64,000 nucleotides of DNA from Daphnia pulex (GCF_021134715.1 NC_060018.1:5659501-5723500); one strand, 5' to 3'; shown: positions 19,418 to 30,901, counted from the stretch's first letter. Notes: generated by a model from the letters alone, not told the origin. Numbers and translations are program-made.

Positions 19418-19691
19418 TGATATTATTGTATGTTTTCTGCACTTGTCAAATCACATCGGGAACTTTTATTTTACGTGTCAAAAACTGGTGCAGACGATTT
19501 TTGATACGGCATCTTCCGACAAGGAAATGCATCACGTGCAAATTTGACACATATACAAAAGTTCCAAATCAAGAAACTGAGACGACACGAACTAAACAGT
19601 CTCGCGTAGAAAAAAAAAACAGTCTACTACTAAACAGTCTACTACATGCAAATTTTGCACATAGCAATAACAGTTTCTTACTGATGTGAAA
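19418..19691. promoter_or_regulatory. Divergent promoter interval GCC2/VHL
   Basis: Only 274 bp separate the two start codons, so both 5' UTRs and core promoters must share this space. No TATA box is obvious. A 13-bp direct repeat (AACAGTCTACTAC, two copies within 19619-19645) lies in the VHL-proximal part. Confidence 0.6.
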
Positions 19692-20344
19692 ATGATAAAT
19701 GAAGAAAACTCTAGGGATGGCGTTCGTGAGATGAGGTCGCAACCCAGCCGTGGATTAAGCTTCGTTCGATTTTGCAATGTTGGTCACATCTTATTTTTAA
19801 GTACATTTCTTGAATTCTTTTTAATATATTCTTGATTAATAATTATTAGCATACTCAAAGGAAAGTAGAAGTAATATGGATGAATTATGAAGGTGCAAGA
19901 GTGAAATATAAGACTTTAGAACCAGAAGAATTTTTTGATGTAAACACATATGTGGCTCATCCTTGGCTATTTCAAGATGCATTGACACATGAAAGGTTAA
20001 ATGCAAATTTAAAAGATGTATTTCAACCAAATGCATGGTATGAGGTAAGGTGGTCAAAAAGACAGTTTGCTTTCAAAAATCTGTTCAAATTATCACATAT
20101 TCCCATGCTTTAGCAATATCTTCCAGACTTGCGAAGTGGGAAAATTAATCCTGAAGACATAAAACCCAAACGAGTTACTGTCAACATTACAAGCCCTCTC
20201 TATTCTCTCAAATATTCTGCTATGCATGCCATTAGAAAGAGGATAAAAGATTACAACCATGTTCATCAGCTAGAACTTCCCAGGCAGTTGCAAAATGATC
20301 TAGTGGTGCTCATGAAATCATCAAGAATTAAAAATACTATGTAA
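19692..20344 (+). CDS. VHL: von Hippel-Lindau tumour suppressor homologue
   Basis: Substrate receptor of the CUL2-elongin B/C ubiquitin ligase that binds prolyl-hydroxylated HIF-alpha. Three exons, 19692-19778, 19850-20044 and 20114-20344, join to 170 residues. The start is the ATG giving MINEENSRDG, after which SRGLSFVRFCN aligns with the start of the VHL beta domain. The beta domain continues with VEVIWMNYEG and TYVAHPWLFQDALTHE, which keeps the residues corresponding to human Tyr98, His115 and Trp117 of the hydroxyproline pocket; the Ser111 position is Thr. The alpha domain (ITSPLYSLKYSAMHAIRKRI) keeps the Leu158 and Arg167 equivalents, but the Cys162 position is Ala. The first donor (AAT|GTTGGT) is weak. 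It lacks the acidic N-terminal extension of the long human form. Convergent with COX15. Confidence 0.9.
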
Positions 20345-20836
20345 GTCTGTTAAGTGTTAAATTACAGTATATCACTTTAACTTGTGAAGTATATTTTTAT
20401 GACGTTGAAACAGATAATTGGTCCAGCGATTCAATTGACAACTTGGATGTTCATTAATTCTATCGACGGAATATCATTTATTCTTCCCATAAGAGTTCCG
20501 AGCTAACTGGTTTGTTTTCAATTGGTTAAATTAGCTGTGATAGCTCTAACTGTGCGTAATCTTAACTCTTAAGCATTGTTCCTTAACAAATAGCGTTTTA
20601 GCAATGAGACTTTGAAATTTGAATCAACATATCGGCCATTTTTTTTTACTATTATAATCTTTCGCTAAAAACAGATAAGAATTTTATGGTATTACTGTAT
20701 TATAGTAACAGTTTAGCAACACCTCCAGATTGACTTAATGATTTTATTTCAATAACATCACAACTACGTGAAAAGTGCGATTTCGTTCTCAGAGCAGTGA
20801 AAGGAAAATCAAACCACGGTATACAAACGAATGGTT
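20345..20836. other. Convergent 3' region VHL/COX15
   Basis: About 490 bp between the two stop codons. AT-rich; it should hold both 3' UTRs. No gene or repeat stands out. Confidence 0.6.
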
Positions 20837-22626
20837 TTACTTTGGGATGTACTTCATATTTTTGAGTTCATGAGAGAGCCACAAGGCAGTTGAGAGCAAT
20901 ACCAAGGAACCAGCTTGATGTGAAGACGCCAACGGTGTGGGGACATAAAAGAGAAGAGTTGCTATTCCGAGAGAAGCCTGCGGAAAAACGAACTCTTTGT
21001 TATTGCTGAAAAAACACATGCAACAATATTTGTTATGTGTACCTGCATCCACGCCATAGCAGCCAGTGCATTGGCAGCATATCGCGCTCGAGGTGGAAGT
21101 ACAATGCGACGTGACAAAAGCCATACAGACGATAATAAGAGGACGGTAAAATGCCCCTGTAAAGTTTAAATTTAAATTTTATTTGATTTCTACTGAAAAA
21201 TTTAATTATCCCTATTACCAGAGTACGATGGTCAAACTGAACAGTAGAAGGATTTTCAGTGAAATTCCTGATTTTAGGTGTCAAGGCTAGCCATTCTTGA
21301 GGTAAGAATCGTCCAGCCATCAAGGGATATGAGTTGTAAACCAGACCAGCATCCAATCCTGCTACAAATGCTCCTTTAAAATCCGAGAATAATCAATGAA
21401 ATTAGAAAACAACCATTAACACATACTTTGATGAACTCGTTATACCCGAGATTGCGGTCAGAAAAACGATTCCTTTAGAAAAATGAACTAATCTTTTAAA
21501 TTTGATAGCCCCTTTAGAGACCTCCATTACTTTGGCGGGCACCAGGTGATGTAGAGATGTCCAGAGAAAAAGGGAATAAAGTACGAAGGCAGATCCGAGA
21601 TGTGAAGCTAATCTGTACTGTGAAACTCTTGGGACATCGGCTTCTCCATGGAATCGATCTTCCAAACCAGATTTTACCATATACCATCCAAGCAAACCCT
21701 AATTGTTTAAAATATTAGCTTAAAAAAAAAATAGAAAATTTAGAAAAGCCAGCTTTAACTTGTATACCTGACATCCAATCAAAGTTCCATAAATCAATAC
21801 TCTCTTTTTCAATGCTGAATTAAAGTAGCCCTTTTTCCAGAAAATTGCTGCAGGTATGACAAACATGGCTCCAATTAATCTACCCCACATTCTGTGCCCA
21901 TACTCCATGTGCCAGATGAATTTGAATTCTTCAAGGCTGATTCCTTTCTTTAACCTGTTTAGGAAAATTGACTAAAAATCCTAACTGTTTTAACACTGTA
22001 ATTAATTTTTAAAAAAATACTGTTTGTATTCAGGGAACTGTTTATATTTTTCAAACTCTCTTTCCCAATCTTCTCGCGACATCGGAGGTCTTTCACCAAA
22101 CGCAGACCATTCAACCATCTGGAAATAGGCTATAAAATAACTTAGAAATAACAAGTAAGTTACTATTTCATTACCGACAAGCCAGATTCTGTCAATCTTG
22201 TGAGTCCCCCTATTTAGTCATAAAAGAGATAATTTCAGTAAATCATTAAATCTATTGATTAAAAAAGTTGATAAACCATACCAATCACCACTGCTCCAAA
22301 GCACATGCCAGCACATGTTCCAAGCCATCGTCCAATCCATTTTGATTGTTGTATTGTTGGTACCTCAGCAGCAGTTGTTACAAATCTGGTAAGTGGTTGA
22401 AAACTCTTAAAACATTTAGAGAATGCAGAGCATTTCAATTGAATCCGACTAGGCTTAACTGCGGCCACATAATTTCGCTGGATCGCATTCTTTAGGTAAG
22501 GACGAACTTGATTACATAACTAAAGAAAATAAAATGTTTATTTAAATGACGGTATAGGCAAGAATTGTTTGAAAAATCTCAACTTACCGAATTCTGATTC
22601 TGAATGAATTTAGCTACGATTATCAT
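20837..22626 (-). CDS. COX15: COX15, heme A synthase
   Basis: Mitochondrial inner-membrane enzyme that oxidises heme O to heme A for cytochrome c oxidase. About eight exons on the minus strand: 22626-22588, 22519-22282, the 35-bp exon 22209-22175, one from 22118, and others down to the stop at 20837. Diagnostic blocks in order are GGLTRLTESGLS, EEFKFIWHMEYGHRMWGRL, GLLGWYMVKSGLEDRFHGE, DVPRVSQYRLASHLGSAFVL, AFVAGLDAGLVYNSYP, VQFDHRTLAHFTVLLLSS, and LLFYVPTPLASSHQAGSLVL. The heme-ligand histidines lie in the MEYGHRMWG, SHLGSA, FDHRTL and SSHQAG segments. Multiple hydrophobic segments fit the eight-helix family. The N-terminus is basic and polar, as expected for a mitochondrial presequence. Divergent from MRPS6 and convergent with VHL. 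Confidence 0.95.
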
Positions 22627-23106
22627 TGTTTGTTTTTAATTAAAACCTAAAGGAACTAATGATTTTTTCCAATTTTCAAGATGTGAAAGATTGGATTTCA
22701 AATGAAGTCACGTCTACCGGTTTATCGCAGCTGTAGCAGACGAATTTCAAAGTGTTATTGGTGTATTTTTTAAATATATATATATGCATTTATTGTTTTA
22801 GTTGTAGTCCAAAGACAGAAAACAATTTATTATTTTTTACCTTTACAATGTAATAATGTAATTTTATCTTTAAATCAATCAATCGGATTAAAATTCATCA
22901 TTATTTTATCAACATGGCATCGCGGCATTGCTTTGTGTCTCGACTTCGAAGCAGACAAAATCTGATTCTGAAGTCTGAGCTCTGAAGTCTGAACGACAAA
23001 TCGGACTTTATCCTATTTGTTCCGTTTTTTATTCTATCAGTTAAAATACAAATAAAATAATAAAACTGCAACGCAACCGCTCCGTATTCATCATAACGCA
23101 TTCATC
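22627..23106. promoter_or_regulatory. Divergent promoter interval COX15/MRPS6
   Basis: 480 bp between the start codons of two nuclear genes for mitochondrial proteins. A near-direct repeat (TCTGAAGTCTGA-like) occurs around 22970-22992. No TATA box is evident close to either gene. Shared regulation is plausible but inferred. Confidence 0.5.
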
Positions 23107-23553
23107 ATGCCTTCGTATGAATTATCTTTAATGTTGCGAGTACTTTCTAAACCAGAATTAGTGTCCTCTCTGAAACGTTCTGCTGAAACGATAGTACAGC
23201 AAGGTGGAGTACTTCGTCAATTCATTTCCATTGGAACTAAACCTCTTCCATTCAAGATTAGAGCTCACACTCAATGGCACAGAGAAGGCACATATTTTTT
23301 GATGAAATTTGATGCCCCCAGTTCTGCTGTTGAAAATCTAAACGATGAATTCAAGAGAGATATTGATCTTATCCGAACACATGTTGTAAAATGTGAAGAA
23401 CCAGTCAAACAGGAATGCACATTGGAAGAAGAATTGAAATCTCCAGCATACCGCAAAGATGTTCAGCAACTTGTAGAAGAAAGCAGAAAAACTGTTAGGA
23501 AACAGTTCAAGCAAAATTCTCCTGGATTTGATTATTATCCATTTCAAAAGTAG
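23107..23553 (+). CDS. MRPS6: Mitochondrial ribosomal protein bS6m
   Basis: Small-subunit protein of the mitochondrial ribosome, homologous to bacterial S6. A single uninterrupted frame of 148 residues starts MPSYELSLMLRVLSKPEL, the typical first strand and helix of S6. GGVLRQFISIGTKPLPFKI and HREGTYFLMKFDAPSSAV follow as the next conserved segments. The C-terminal tail (KTVRKQFKQNSPGFDYYPFQ) is the mitochondrial extension. Intronless, unlike its neighbours. Convergent with MAD2, with 194 bp between the stops. Confidence 0.95.
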   Translation: MPSYELSLMLRVLSKPELVSSLKRSAETIVQQGGVLRQFISIGTKPLPFKIRAHTQWHREGTYFLMKFDAPSSAVENLNDEFKRDIDLIRTHVVKCEEPVKQECTLEEELKSPAYRKDVQQLVEESRKTVRKQFKQNSPGFDYYPFQK

Positions 23554-23747
23554 CCTCTCCTCTATTTATGTAGCATCATCAAATACATTGCCTTGAAACC
23601 CACAAGAACTTATTTAGAAAAATTGTTATTTAATAAATAAGGTTTCTTACAACTTTTGAGAAATTAAATGAGAATATGTATTGAAAAATTTCACAGATTT
23701 TTTTAAGGAGTTTATCCCTCCAGTCCAGCCCTTAATGATAAACCAAT

Positions 23748-24563
23748 TTAAACACTTTTGTAACTGACAAATGTGTGCACATTTTGAATGGAAGTTGAAA
23801 AAGATCTCAGCTGAACTTCCTGTGCATTTTGAATTGTAATTGGCTGAACATCACCCCATCCCTCACCTCCAGCATCTTTTGTAGTGTGAATTTGAAGATC
23901 AAATGAGCCTAGAACATGAAAAAATAGAAATTAAGCTAGTAAAGTCAATCATTGACTCAACGATAAAAAGTGGTAAAGTTATACATACAGACACAATCTA
24001 AAAGTGGTAAGAATGTAACACAAGCTGTAATTTGTCTAAGAACATTTCGAATTTCTTGCTGAATATCCTTCAGTGGCTTGGTTCCCTGCTGTTTAATCTC
24101 TCCTGTTGGGGTTTCTTCAGGTATAATTCGGAATTCCCAACATTCCAATGGTTCTTTTGAATTAACATCACAGAGACCGAGAACAAGCTTTTTGATTTTG
24201 CCCTCGGTAAGCCATTCTACAGAGTTTAAAATTATCTACAGTGATGTTAGGTAAATTGAAGATTGTTCTGACTTACGCTTTAGATGAGGTAAAATTTCAT
24301 CAGTATACTTTTTTATTTCAGGATTTTTTGACATGTACATTGTGAGACCATAATGTTGGGTAGGAATAAAAGATTCTTCGGGGTAGACACCTCGTTGATA
24401 AAGAATACTATTCAAGCTGTAATCTGTAAGCAAGAAAATGTCAGCTGAAGTTAACAAGTTTTCATTAAAAACAAAAAAACTAACTGAAAAAATCCACTAT
24501 TAGCTCCACAGAACCCTTTAACGTAACAAAATTCTGTGTTTCTTGTGCACTTCCTGTAGCCAT
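23748..24563 (-). CDS. mad2: Spindle checkpoint protein MAD2 (HORMA domain)
   Basis: Binds CDC20 and MAD1 and restrains the anaphase-promoting complex until chromosomes attach. Four minus-strand exons: 24563-24485, one from about 24430 to 24277, about 24215 to 23981, and about 23909 to 23748. The reading starts MATGSAQETQNFVTLKGSVE, continues with NSILYQRGVYPEESF and QHYGLTMYMSKNPEIKKY, then GIHORMA-typical IRNVLRQITACVTFLPLLD, and ends VQLRSFSTSIQNVHTFVSYK. This last part is the mobile C-terminal safety belt. Length and motif order fit MAD2L1 rather than MAD2L2/REV7. The start codon faces SMYD5 across an interval that contains a transposon. Confidence 0.93.
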
Positions 24564-24956
24564 GTTAAAATTAATTCGATGTTAAAGTAAAAATCAAACT
24601 GAGGTTAGAAAATTCAAAAAATGTTTAAAATAATGACAAAGAAGGAGGAGTCAGTGTGAGACTTCAGATACAATGTTGTCAAATAGTAACACCGCTGACA
24701 TAATTATTTTTGAGTTTTCCTTGAGATTAGAAGAATATGGCAAGTAATAACAATAAAAACATTTTTTAATATCAAATATATTTAACAATATTTGATAATT
24801 TTGTAAGAAAGTAATAAGTTTTATAATACTACAAGGCCTGTTTTCAATAAAATGCACGATAGATGGCGTCTGTGGCTATAAGAAATATCATGATTATCAA
24901 CCAAACATGACTGATTGGCTGGCCTGAATGTAATCAAACCTCATCAACACGTGTTA

Positions 24957-25479
24957 CTGAAGTCATAGCCTACTTTATTATAGGAAGCCCAAAGGAAGGA
25001 TATCTCTCGCGTGTTGGAAAATTGAAGCCTACTTTGCTCACCTTTCCTCCGATTTCGCATCTTCCAAGTGGACCCAGGGGGGCCATCTGGTGATCGAAAT
25101 AATGACACGCCTTCCGAAATTTCGAATGTTATGGTTTGGGGGGATTACCCTGTAATTTATGAACGCAACATTAATATGTTGCCGTGAGGGATTTCATGAC
25201 AATGTTACATGGAACGGTGGACATTATTGTTTAGTGAATGGCCCTTCGTAGCCATTTAACACGTCCTATCGTTCAATCTGATTCCATTCCTTCGCCAATG
25301 AAATCATATCGATAGAAACGTAAACAAATCCGTGTTTTCAAATATCGCCACTAGACGATAAATTGGCTCCCGTGGGTCCACTTAGGGCGGAGCCAAATAA
25401 GAGGAAGGGAACCCAAATTGGCTTCCAAAAAAAGCCCAAACCGTTGGGCTTCCTATAATAAAGTAGGCTATGCTGAAGT
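24957..25479. mobile_element. MITE-like DNA transposon with 29-bp TIRs and 7-bp TSD
   Basis: Perfect inverted repeats of 29 bp bound a 509-bp element: 24964-24992, starting CATAGCCTACTTTATTATAG, and its exact reverse complement at 25444-25472. The flanks carry the same 7-bp sequence CTGAAGT (24957-24963 and 25473-25479), a target-site duplication. A second, subterminal inverted pair (AAGTGGACCCA near 25069, TGGGTCCACTT near 25374) strengthens the symmetry. No transposase frame is present, so it is non-autonomous. A 7-bp duplication is unusual; Dada- or P-like families are possible, but the superfamily is not assigned. It lies in the MAD2/SMYD5 divergent promoter interval. Confidence 0.92.
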
Positions 25480-25544
25480 GAACACAGTCTCACAAACAGT
25501 CAAACACTATTAACGTGGTTAAATCTTGCCACCGTACAAACGGA

Positions 25545-27073
25545 ATGGCATGTTCCAAAGAGACGTTTATTAACCGTGGCGTCAAAATTTGTCCTAGTTT
25601 GGAAACACAGGTGAGCTTAATCATATATTTAGCCACATAAATTTAGTCATTAACCAAATTTTTCAGGGTCGTGGATTGTTTACAACTCGTAGTTTCAAGA
25701 ATGGGGAAACGATAATCGAAGAGCAGCCTCTTTTCTCCTGTCAATTCTCATGGAATTATGCATATGGCTATTCTGCATGTGATTTCTGCATGAGGTATTT
25801 TTTTTTTTAAATCAAAAACATGCTATAAATACCATGTTTTTCTTGCAGGCCTCTTGAAACAGCTGAAGAAAATGCACGACGCCTTACAGCCAAGGCTGAT
25901 TTGATACTTCCACATCCAGAGTGTGATAGCACTGATAAGTCCTCACATGTTATATGTTCTCAGTGTGCTGTAAGTAAAATCAAAATAACAAATCTATACA
26001 TAATTTTTCTTTAGTTATTATCATTTCTTGATTGGCAGGTAACCTATTGCAGTGTTGATTGCAAAGATCAAGCTTGGAAGCAATACCACAAAACAATCTG
26101 TTGCAACATGTTTGGAGGAAATCCTAACCATCCATTGGAAAAATTAAATGAAGCATGGAAGTAAGTGTTTTGTAAATTTTGTAAAATCTTTTCCTAAAAA
26201 AAAACTTTGAACATGTTCTTAAATAGGAAAATGCATTATCCTCCTGAAACCTCCACAATCATGTTATTAGTGAGAATCCTTGCTAATTTCATTCAGAGAA
26301 CAGACAGAGAAGAGCTTAAAAGTCAACTGATGTCACTGTGCCATCACACTGTCAATGAAGAAGAAACTATTGCCCACAAGCTGTTGGGGCAAGAGTTCGA
26401 AAGTCAATTAGAGCTCCTTCGAGATTTATGCACTAAGGCTCTTGGAATGCCGGAAACCAATGAGGTATAATTTAATTTGAATTTACTGCTAATCCATTAT
26501 GACAAGTTTTAACTTTTTCTCCAGTTTCTGACTCCCCAAGGCTTCCGCTCCTTAATTGCTCTGATAGGACGAAATGGACAAGGCATAGGAACTAGCGCAT
26601 TTAGGTTAATTTTCTTAAATAAAGTACTAATTTGTTTGTACTAACTTTTAAAATTTTTCAAAAGCGTTTGGGTTCGAAAAGTTTCTGAAAATGACATTGA
26701 TCCTGCAACTGATGCATTGATTGACACCATTTATCAAGAAATGGAAACTGAATCTGGTGATTTTCTCAACAATGAGGGATCGGCTTTATTTGCGATTCAG
26801 AGCGCGTGTAACCACAGTTGTGAACCGAACTGTATTTCGACTTTTCCGTTTTCTAATCATACTGTAGCTTTAGTAGCATCAAAAGACTTGGAAGAAGGCG
26901 AAGAAATATTTATCAGTTATCTTGATGAATGCGCCCAGTCGAGAAGTCGACATTCAAGAAGAAAAATTTTGAAAGAGAACTATTTGTTTCACTGTAATTG
27001 TAGTCGATGCCAACTCGAAGCTGATGAACCAGATATGACTAGCGAAGATGAAGAAAGCATGGAAGATGATTAA
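25545..27073 (+). CDS. SMYD5: SMYD5-type SET/MYND lysine methyltransferase
   Basis: A protein lysine methyltransferase of the SMYD family. Exon 1 is 25545-25610; several short introns follow, the next exon starting at 25667. In order: the first part of the SET domain ([20 protein letters not shown]), a zinc-binding MYND-like segment ([26 protein letters not shown]), a helical insert ([20 protein letters not shown]), [20 protein letters not shown], and the SET core with NHSCEPNC and [11 protein letters not shown], then the Cys-rich post-[16 protein letters not shown]. The acidic tail ([11 protein letters not shown]) matches the glutamate-rich SMYD5 C-terminus. The insert and post-SET sequence separate it from SMYD1-4. 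It ends 42 bp before the stop of MRPS26 on the other strand. Confidence 0.94.
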
Positions 27074-27115
27074 GGTACAATGCTAAATATTGTATGTAAT
27101 CACTTTTCAATACAT

Positions 27116-27881
27116 TCAATTGCTACGCAGTCTCTCTCGCTCTTCCTCTGGTATTTTTTCGATCGCAGTTTCTCTCCCTCTATATACGTATCCATCGAGA
27201 TCAATGGCAAAATTAAAGTCGACAGGGTTGGCAAGTGCTTCCTCTATAGCTTTTTCAATATTTTCAGCTTGGATAAATGGGGTAGCCTAAAAAAAAATAT
27301 AGTTAGATAGATATAATTAAGAAATAAATATCAAATAGCCATACCTTTTGTTTCTCAAGGAAAGCTTCAATTTGAATTTCATATAGTCTAGTTTCTTCCT
27401 CTTTATTAATCAAAGAAGCTAGAATATTTTCTCTTGTTTTCTCTGCCTGGATCTTTAATTTCTCTTCTCTCAACTTAGCTGTTTTTTCATTTTCCAGACG
27501 GTTTTCTTCCATCAATCTAATATGCTCTTCTTCTTCCAATCTGTGTTTCATTTGTGCTACTTCTCCACTTTCTGCTTGTTCAAGAGACTGTTCAAAAAAA
27601 TAGTGCCTATAACGAAGTAAAAATGAGGTTTAAAATCCATGTAAAAATCTAAGTTTGAATAATTACCTTAAAGACTTCATTTGGTGAAAGTAATTGTCAT
27701 AAAGGCGTTTAACTTCAGCTTTCTCATCGGCGGGTATGAATTTTTTTGGAGCAATTCGGAACATTTTCGATTTGGCCATAGGTGATCCGAGTGGTTTCCT
27801 CACCCATGCTCGCGCACTTCTACTCTGTATGCACGAGATGTTAATAACATTGAATATACGACTGCTACTTCTGGCAAACAT
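27116..27881 (-). CDS. MRPS26: Mitochondrial ribosomal protein mS26
   Basis: Metazoan-specific small-subunit protein of the mitochondrial ribosome. Three minus-strand exons (from 27881, from about 27600, and about 27289 to 27116). The N-terminus (MFARSSSRIFNVINI) looks like a mitochondrial presequence. RKPLGSPMAKSKMFRIAPKK matches the MRPS26 entry motif around LAKSK. The middle is a charged helix rich in Glu/Arg, and the last exon (ENIEKAIEEALANPVDFNFA) matches the conserved C-terminal segment. Divergent from the cathepsin gene (341 bp between starts). Its 3' end almost touches SMYD5, so the mature transcripts probably overlap as antisense. Confidence 0.9.
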
Positions 27882-28222
27882 GGCGAAATCTTAATGATAT
27901 AAAAAAAAAGGTTGAAAGTTCTGTGTTTATCAAATTAATGAACAATAATGACACGACAAACGAAGTGTACAAGCTGCACTCCAGCACCGGCTGTTCGTGA
28001 CATCGTCTGCTGCAGTATAAATATTCCGAATAAGAATGAATGATTTGGCAACACCGAATTCTGTACATTGTAATTTGTTATTATTTCCAAACCTCCAAAG
28101 GCTTCAGATTTCAGAAGTTCAGATGTGCTACGCTTCAGAGGAGGCGTAATTTAGACTTTGCATTATTGCTTACTCCAGCATATTTCAGTGATTTCAGTTG
28201 CTAGTTGCTTTTCTGACTAAAA

Positions 28223-30901
28223 ATGTCGTGGCTGGGAAGATCCTGCTGTCTTTTCTTGTTTCTTGCTCTAATAGGTAGAATTTCGAACATTCTTTGTTTA
28301 TTAGCTCAATACGCGTGTAACGATGCAATTCGATTAATAATTGTTACATGTTGTGTTTTTCATCTTATAGGGTTGGCAATTGGAGGCACAGAAGATAATG
28401 AGGTTGCATCACAACATGAGAGAAATTCATGGATAAAAAAGTGGAAACTTCCTCAACTTTTCAACCAACCACCTTTTCCAAAAGACTCTCCATCTCCTCC
28501 TTCCTGGAGTTCAGCTTATGTAACTTAGTAGTATTTAAAACATTATGCTTAGACCATTGCTCAATTTTCCACACCATTAGATAAGTGAAGGAGTTCTCCA
28601 TCTTCCATATGCTGAAATAGACGAAAACTTTTATGCCTGGGTGGATTTTGATAGTGGAAAAAGCCGAATTGATTTTTATGGAGGTGTGATTTTTTTTTTT
28701 TACTTTTAACTTTTTTATTTATTTATTTACTTATTTATTATTCATGCCACTTGCATTGCTTTTCACTAACAGGAATGGAGAAAACCTACCAGCTAGCAAA
28801 TGAAGGACCATATGGCACAGCCAAGAAAATTGCCCCTATGACCACTGAGACAGTTAAAAATCAGCTAAATTGTTTCCAAACATCTGGTAGTGCTGATGAA
28901 CCAGTAAAAGTCCAAGGAGTTTTGCCTGATATCTCAAACTTTAAGGTACAGCAGTAAACAAACAGGAAAAAAGATAAAAGTAATATGTTAAATTTGTTGT
29001 TTTGCTTAGCTGATTGGCACTGAAATTATGAATGGTGTGAGTTGTGAAAAGTGGGAGTATATCAATTCTGTCGGCGATAAAACTAATCGCTACACAATGT
29101 GGCTCCAGCACCAAGTAAATATTTTTTCAAAACTACAGTATATTTATAACCAGACCATGTGCAATGAAATATTCTATTTTAGTTCGCTGGAACTCGTCAA
29201 CAAATCGCTGTACCCGTTCGATATGAAATGAAAGGATTCAACTCCCTTTTGGGTTCTCATTATGACCATTATTATCTGGATTATTCTAGCTTCACAGCAG
29301 AAAAACCTAATGAAGATGCATTCATGATCGACTCCGGTAAATAAGTTGTCATTGCAAAAAAAATAATGTCTTTGTCATCTGTAAATTAAATTATTATTTC
29401 AGATGTAGGCGAATGCCATGGATTCCCCGGTCCCGGTGTCGACCATATTTACACATTTAACCCCATGCGTGAATTCGCTCATGATCACACTCAGCATGTG
29501 GACGATACATTTGACTCGTTCGTCCGTCATCATAAGAAGGGTTACAAAAATACAACTGAACACGAAAATCGCAAAGATATTTTCAGACAGAATATGAGGT
29601 ATTATTCTATTGTCTTATGCAAGTTTCTTTTCCGAACCACCTTACATTTTACGTTTTGGTAGATTCATCCATTCAAAAAATCGCGCTGGATTAACTTATA
29701 AGCTAGCACCGAATCACATGACTGACCGGACTTCAGATGAAATCCGTTACATGCGTGGAAAACTGCGCTCCAATGGGTTCAATGGTGGCTCGACATTCCA
29801 CTACACTAAGAGTGATGTTGAAAATCTTCCAGAGCAAATGGATTGGCGGCTTTATGGAGCTGTCACTCCTGTTAAAGGTAATTTTCTTTTTGTTTAAATT
29901 CAATTTTTGTTTAAATAATGTCATCATTACAATTATTATAGACCAAAGTGTGTGTGGTTCGTGTTGGAGTTTTGGAACTGTAGGAACTCTTGAAGGAGCC
30001 CTCTTCCTCAAAACGGGTAAACTGACTCCACTCTCACAACAGGTAAATTAACATCAAATATTTTGTTTCAATGAAATTAATGATGGGAATATGTTTGTTT
30101 TAGGCTCTTGTTGATTGCAGTTGGGGTTTTGGCAATAACGGTTGCGACGGTATGTTATTTCATTTGAATATATTTTCACTTTTTCTTCTAAAGTTGTTCT
30201 TTGTTTTAAATTTTACCATTTCTTCGCATAATTGTTCGTCAATTAAAGGTGGTGAAGATTTCCGAGTATACCAGTGGATGATGAAGCACGGAGGTATTCC
30301 TTCAGAGGAGAGTTATGGACCTTACTTGGGTGCTGATGGTTATTGCCATGTAGACAATGCGACTCTCGTAGCCTCCATTAAAGGCTATGTTAATGTAACA
30401 TCAGGAGACGTCGATGCGTTGCGTGTTGCCATCTTTAAGTATGGCCCAATCTCCGTTGCTATCGGTAATAAAACGCGGAGGAGTTGTAGTGAAGTCAGGT
30501 GGTAATAATTTTCTTTATCGAAACTATTAAAATAGATGCTGCGCATCGTGCATTTTCTTTTTACGCCAACGGAGTTTACTACAATCCTGAATGCGGTAAT
30601 AATTTTTAAAATCTCGTAATAATATCATGCAATTACCTTTTCTAAAAGAATACTTTCTTTCTTTGAAATCTGTGGCACCATCACACTCATCCTTGAATTA
30701 CTTTTTTAAACTGTAGGCAGCGGAGAAGACAGCTTGGACCACGCTGTTTTAGCTGTAGGGTATGGAATTCTAAAAGGCGAGCCATACTGGTTGGTAAAAA
30801 ATTCGTGGTCGACTTATTGGGGAAATTCTGGGTATGTTTTGATGTCACAAAAAGAAAATAATTGTGGCGTCGCGACTTCACCTACTTATGTGATCATGTG
30901 A
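28223..30901 (+). CDS. 26-29-p: 26/29-kDa-type cathepsin (papain-family cysteine protease)
   Basis: Secreted or lysosomal C1A protease of the arthropod 26/29-kDa type, known in insects from haemocytes. A signal peptide (MSWLGRSCCLFLFLALI) is split from the rest by an intron. A long N-terminal region of about 240 residues follows (GVLPDISNFKLIGTEIMNGV, CEKWEYINSVGDK), ahead of the inhibitory prodomain (DDTFDSFVRHHKKGYKN, ENRKDIFRQNMRFIHS). The mature enzyme starts near LPEQMDWRLYGAVTPVKDQS. The catalytic Cys is in CGSCWSFG, the His in LDHAVLAVGYG and the Asn in VKNSWSTYWG. Many short introns interrupt the gene; one separates SVAI from DAAHRAFSFYANGVYY. It ends 286 bp before MRG15 on the same strand. 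Confidence 0.93.
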
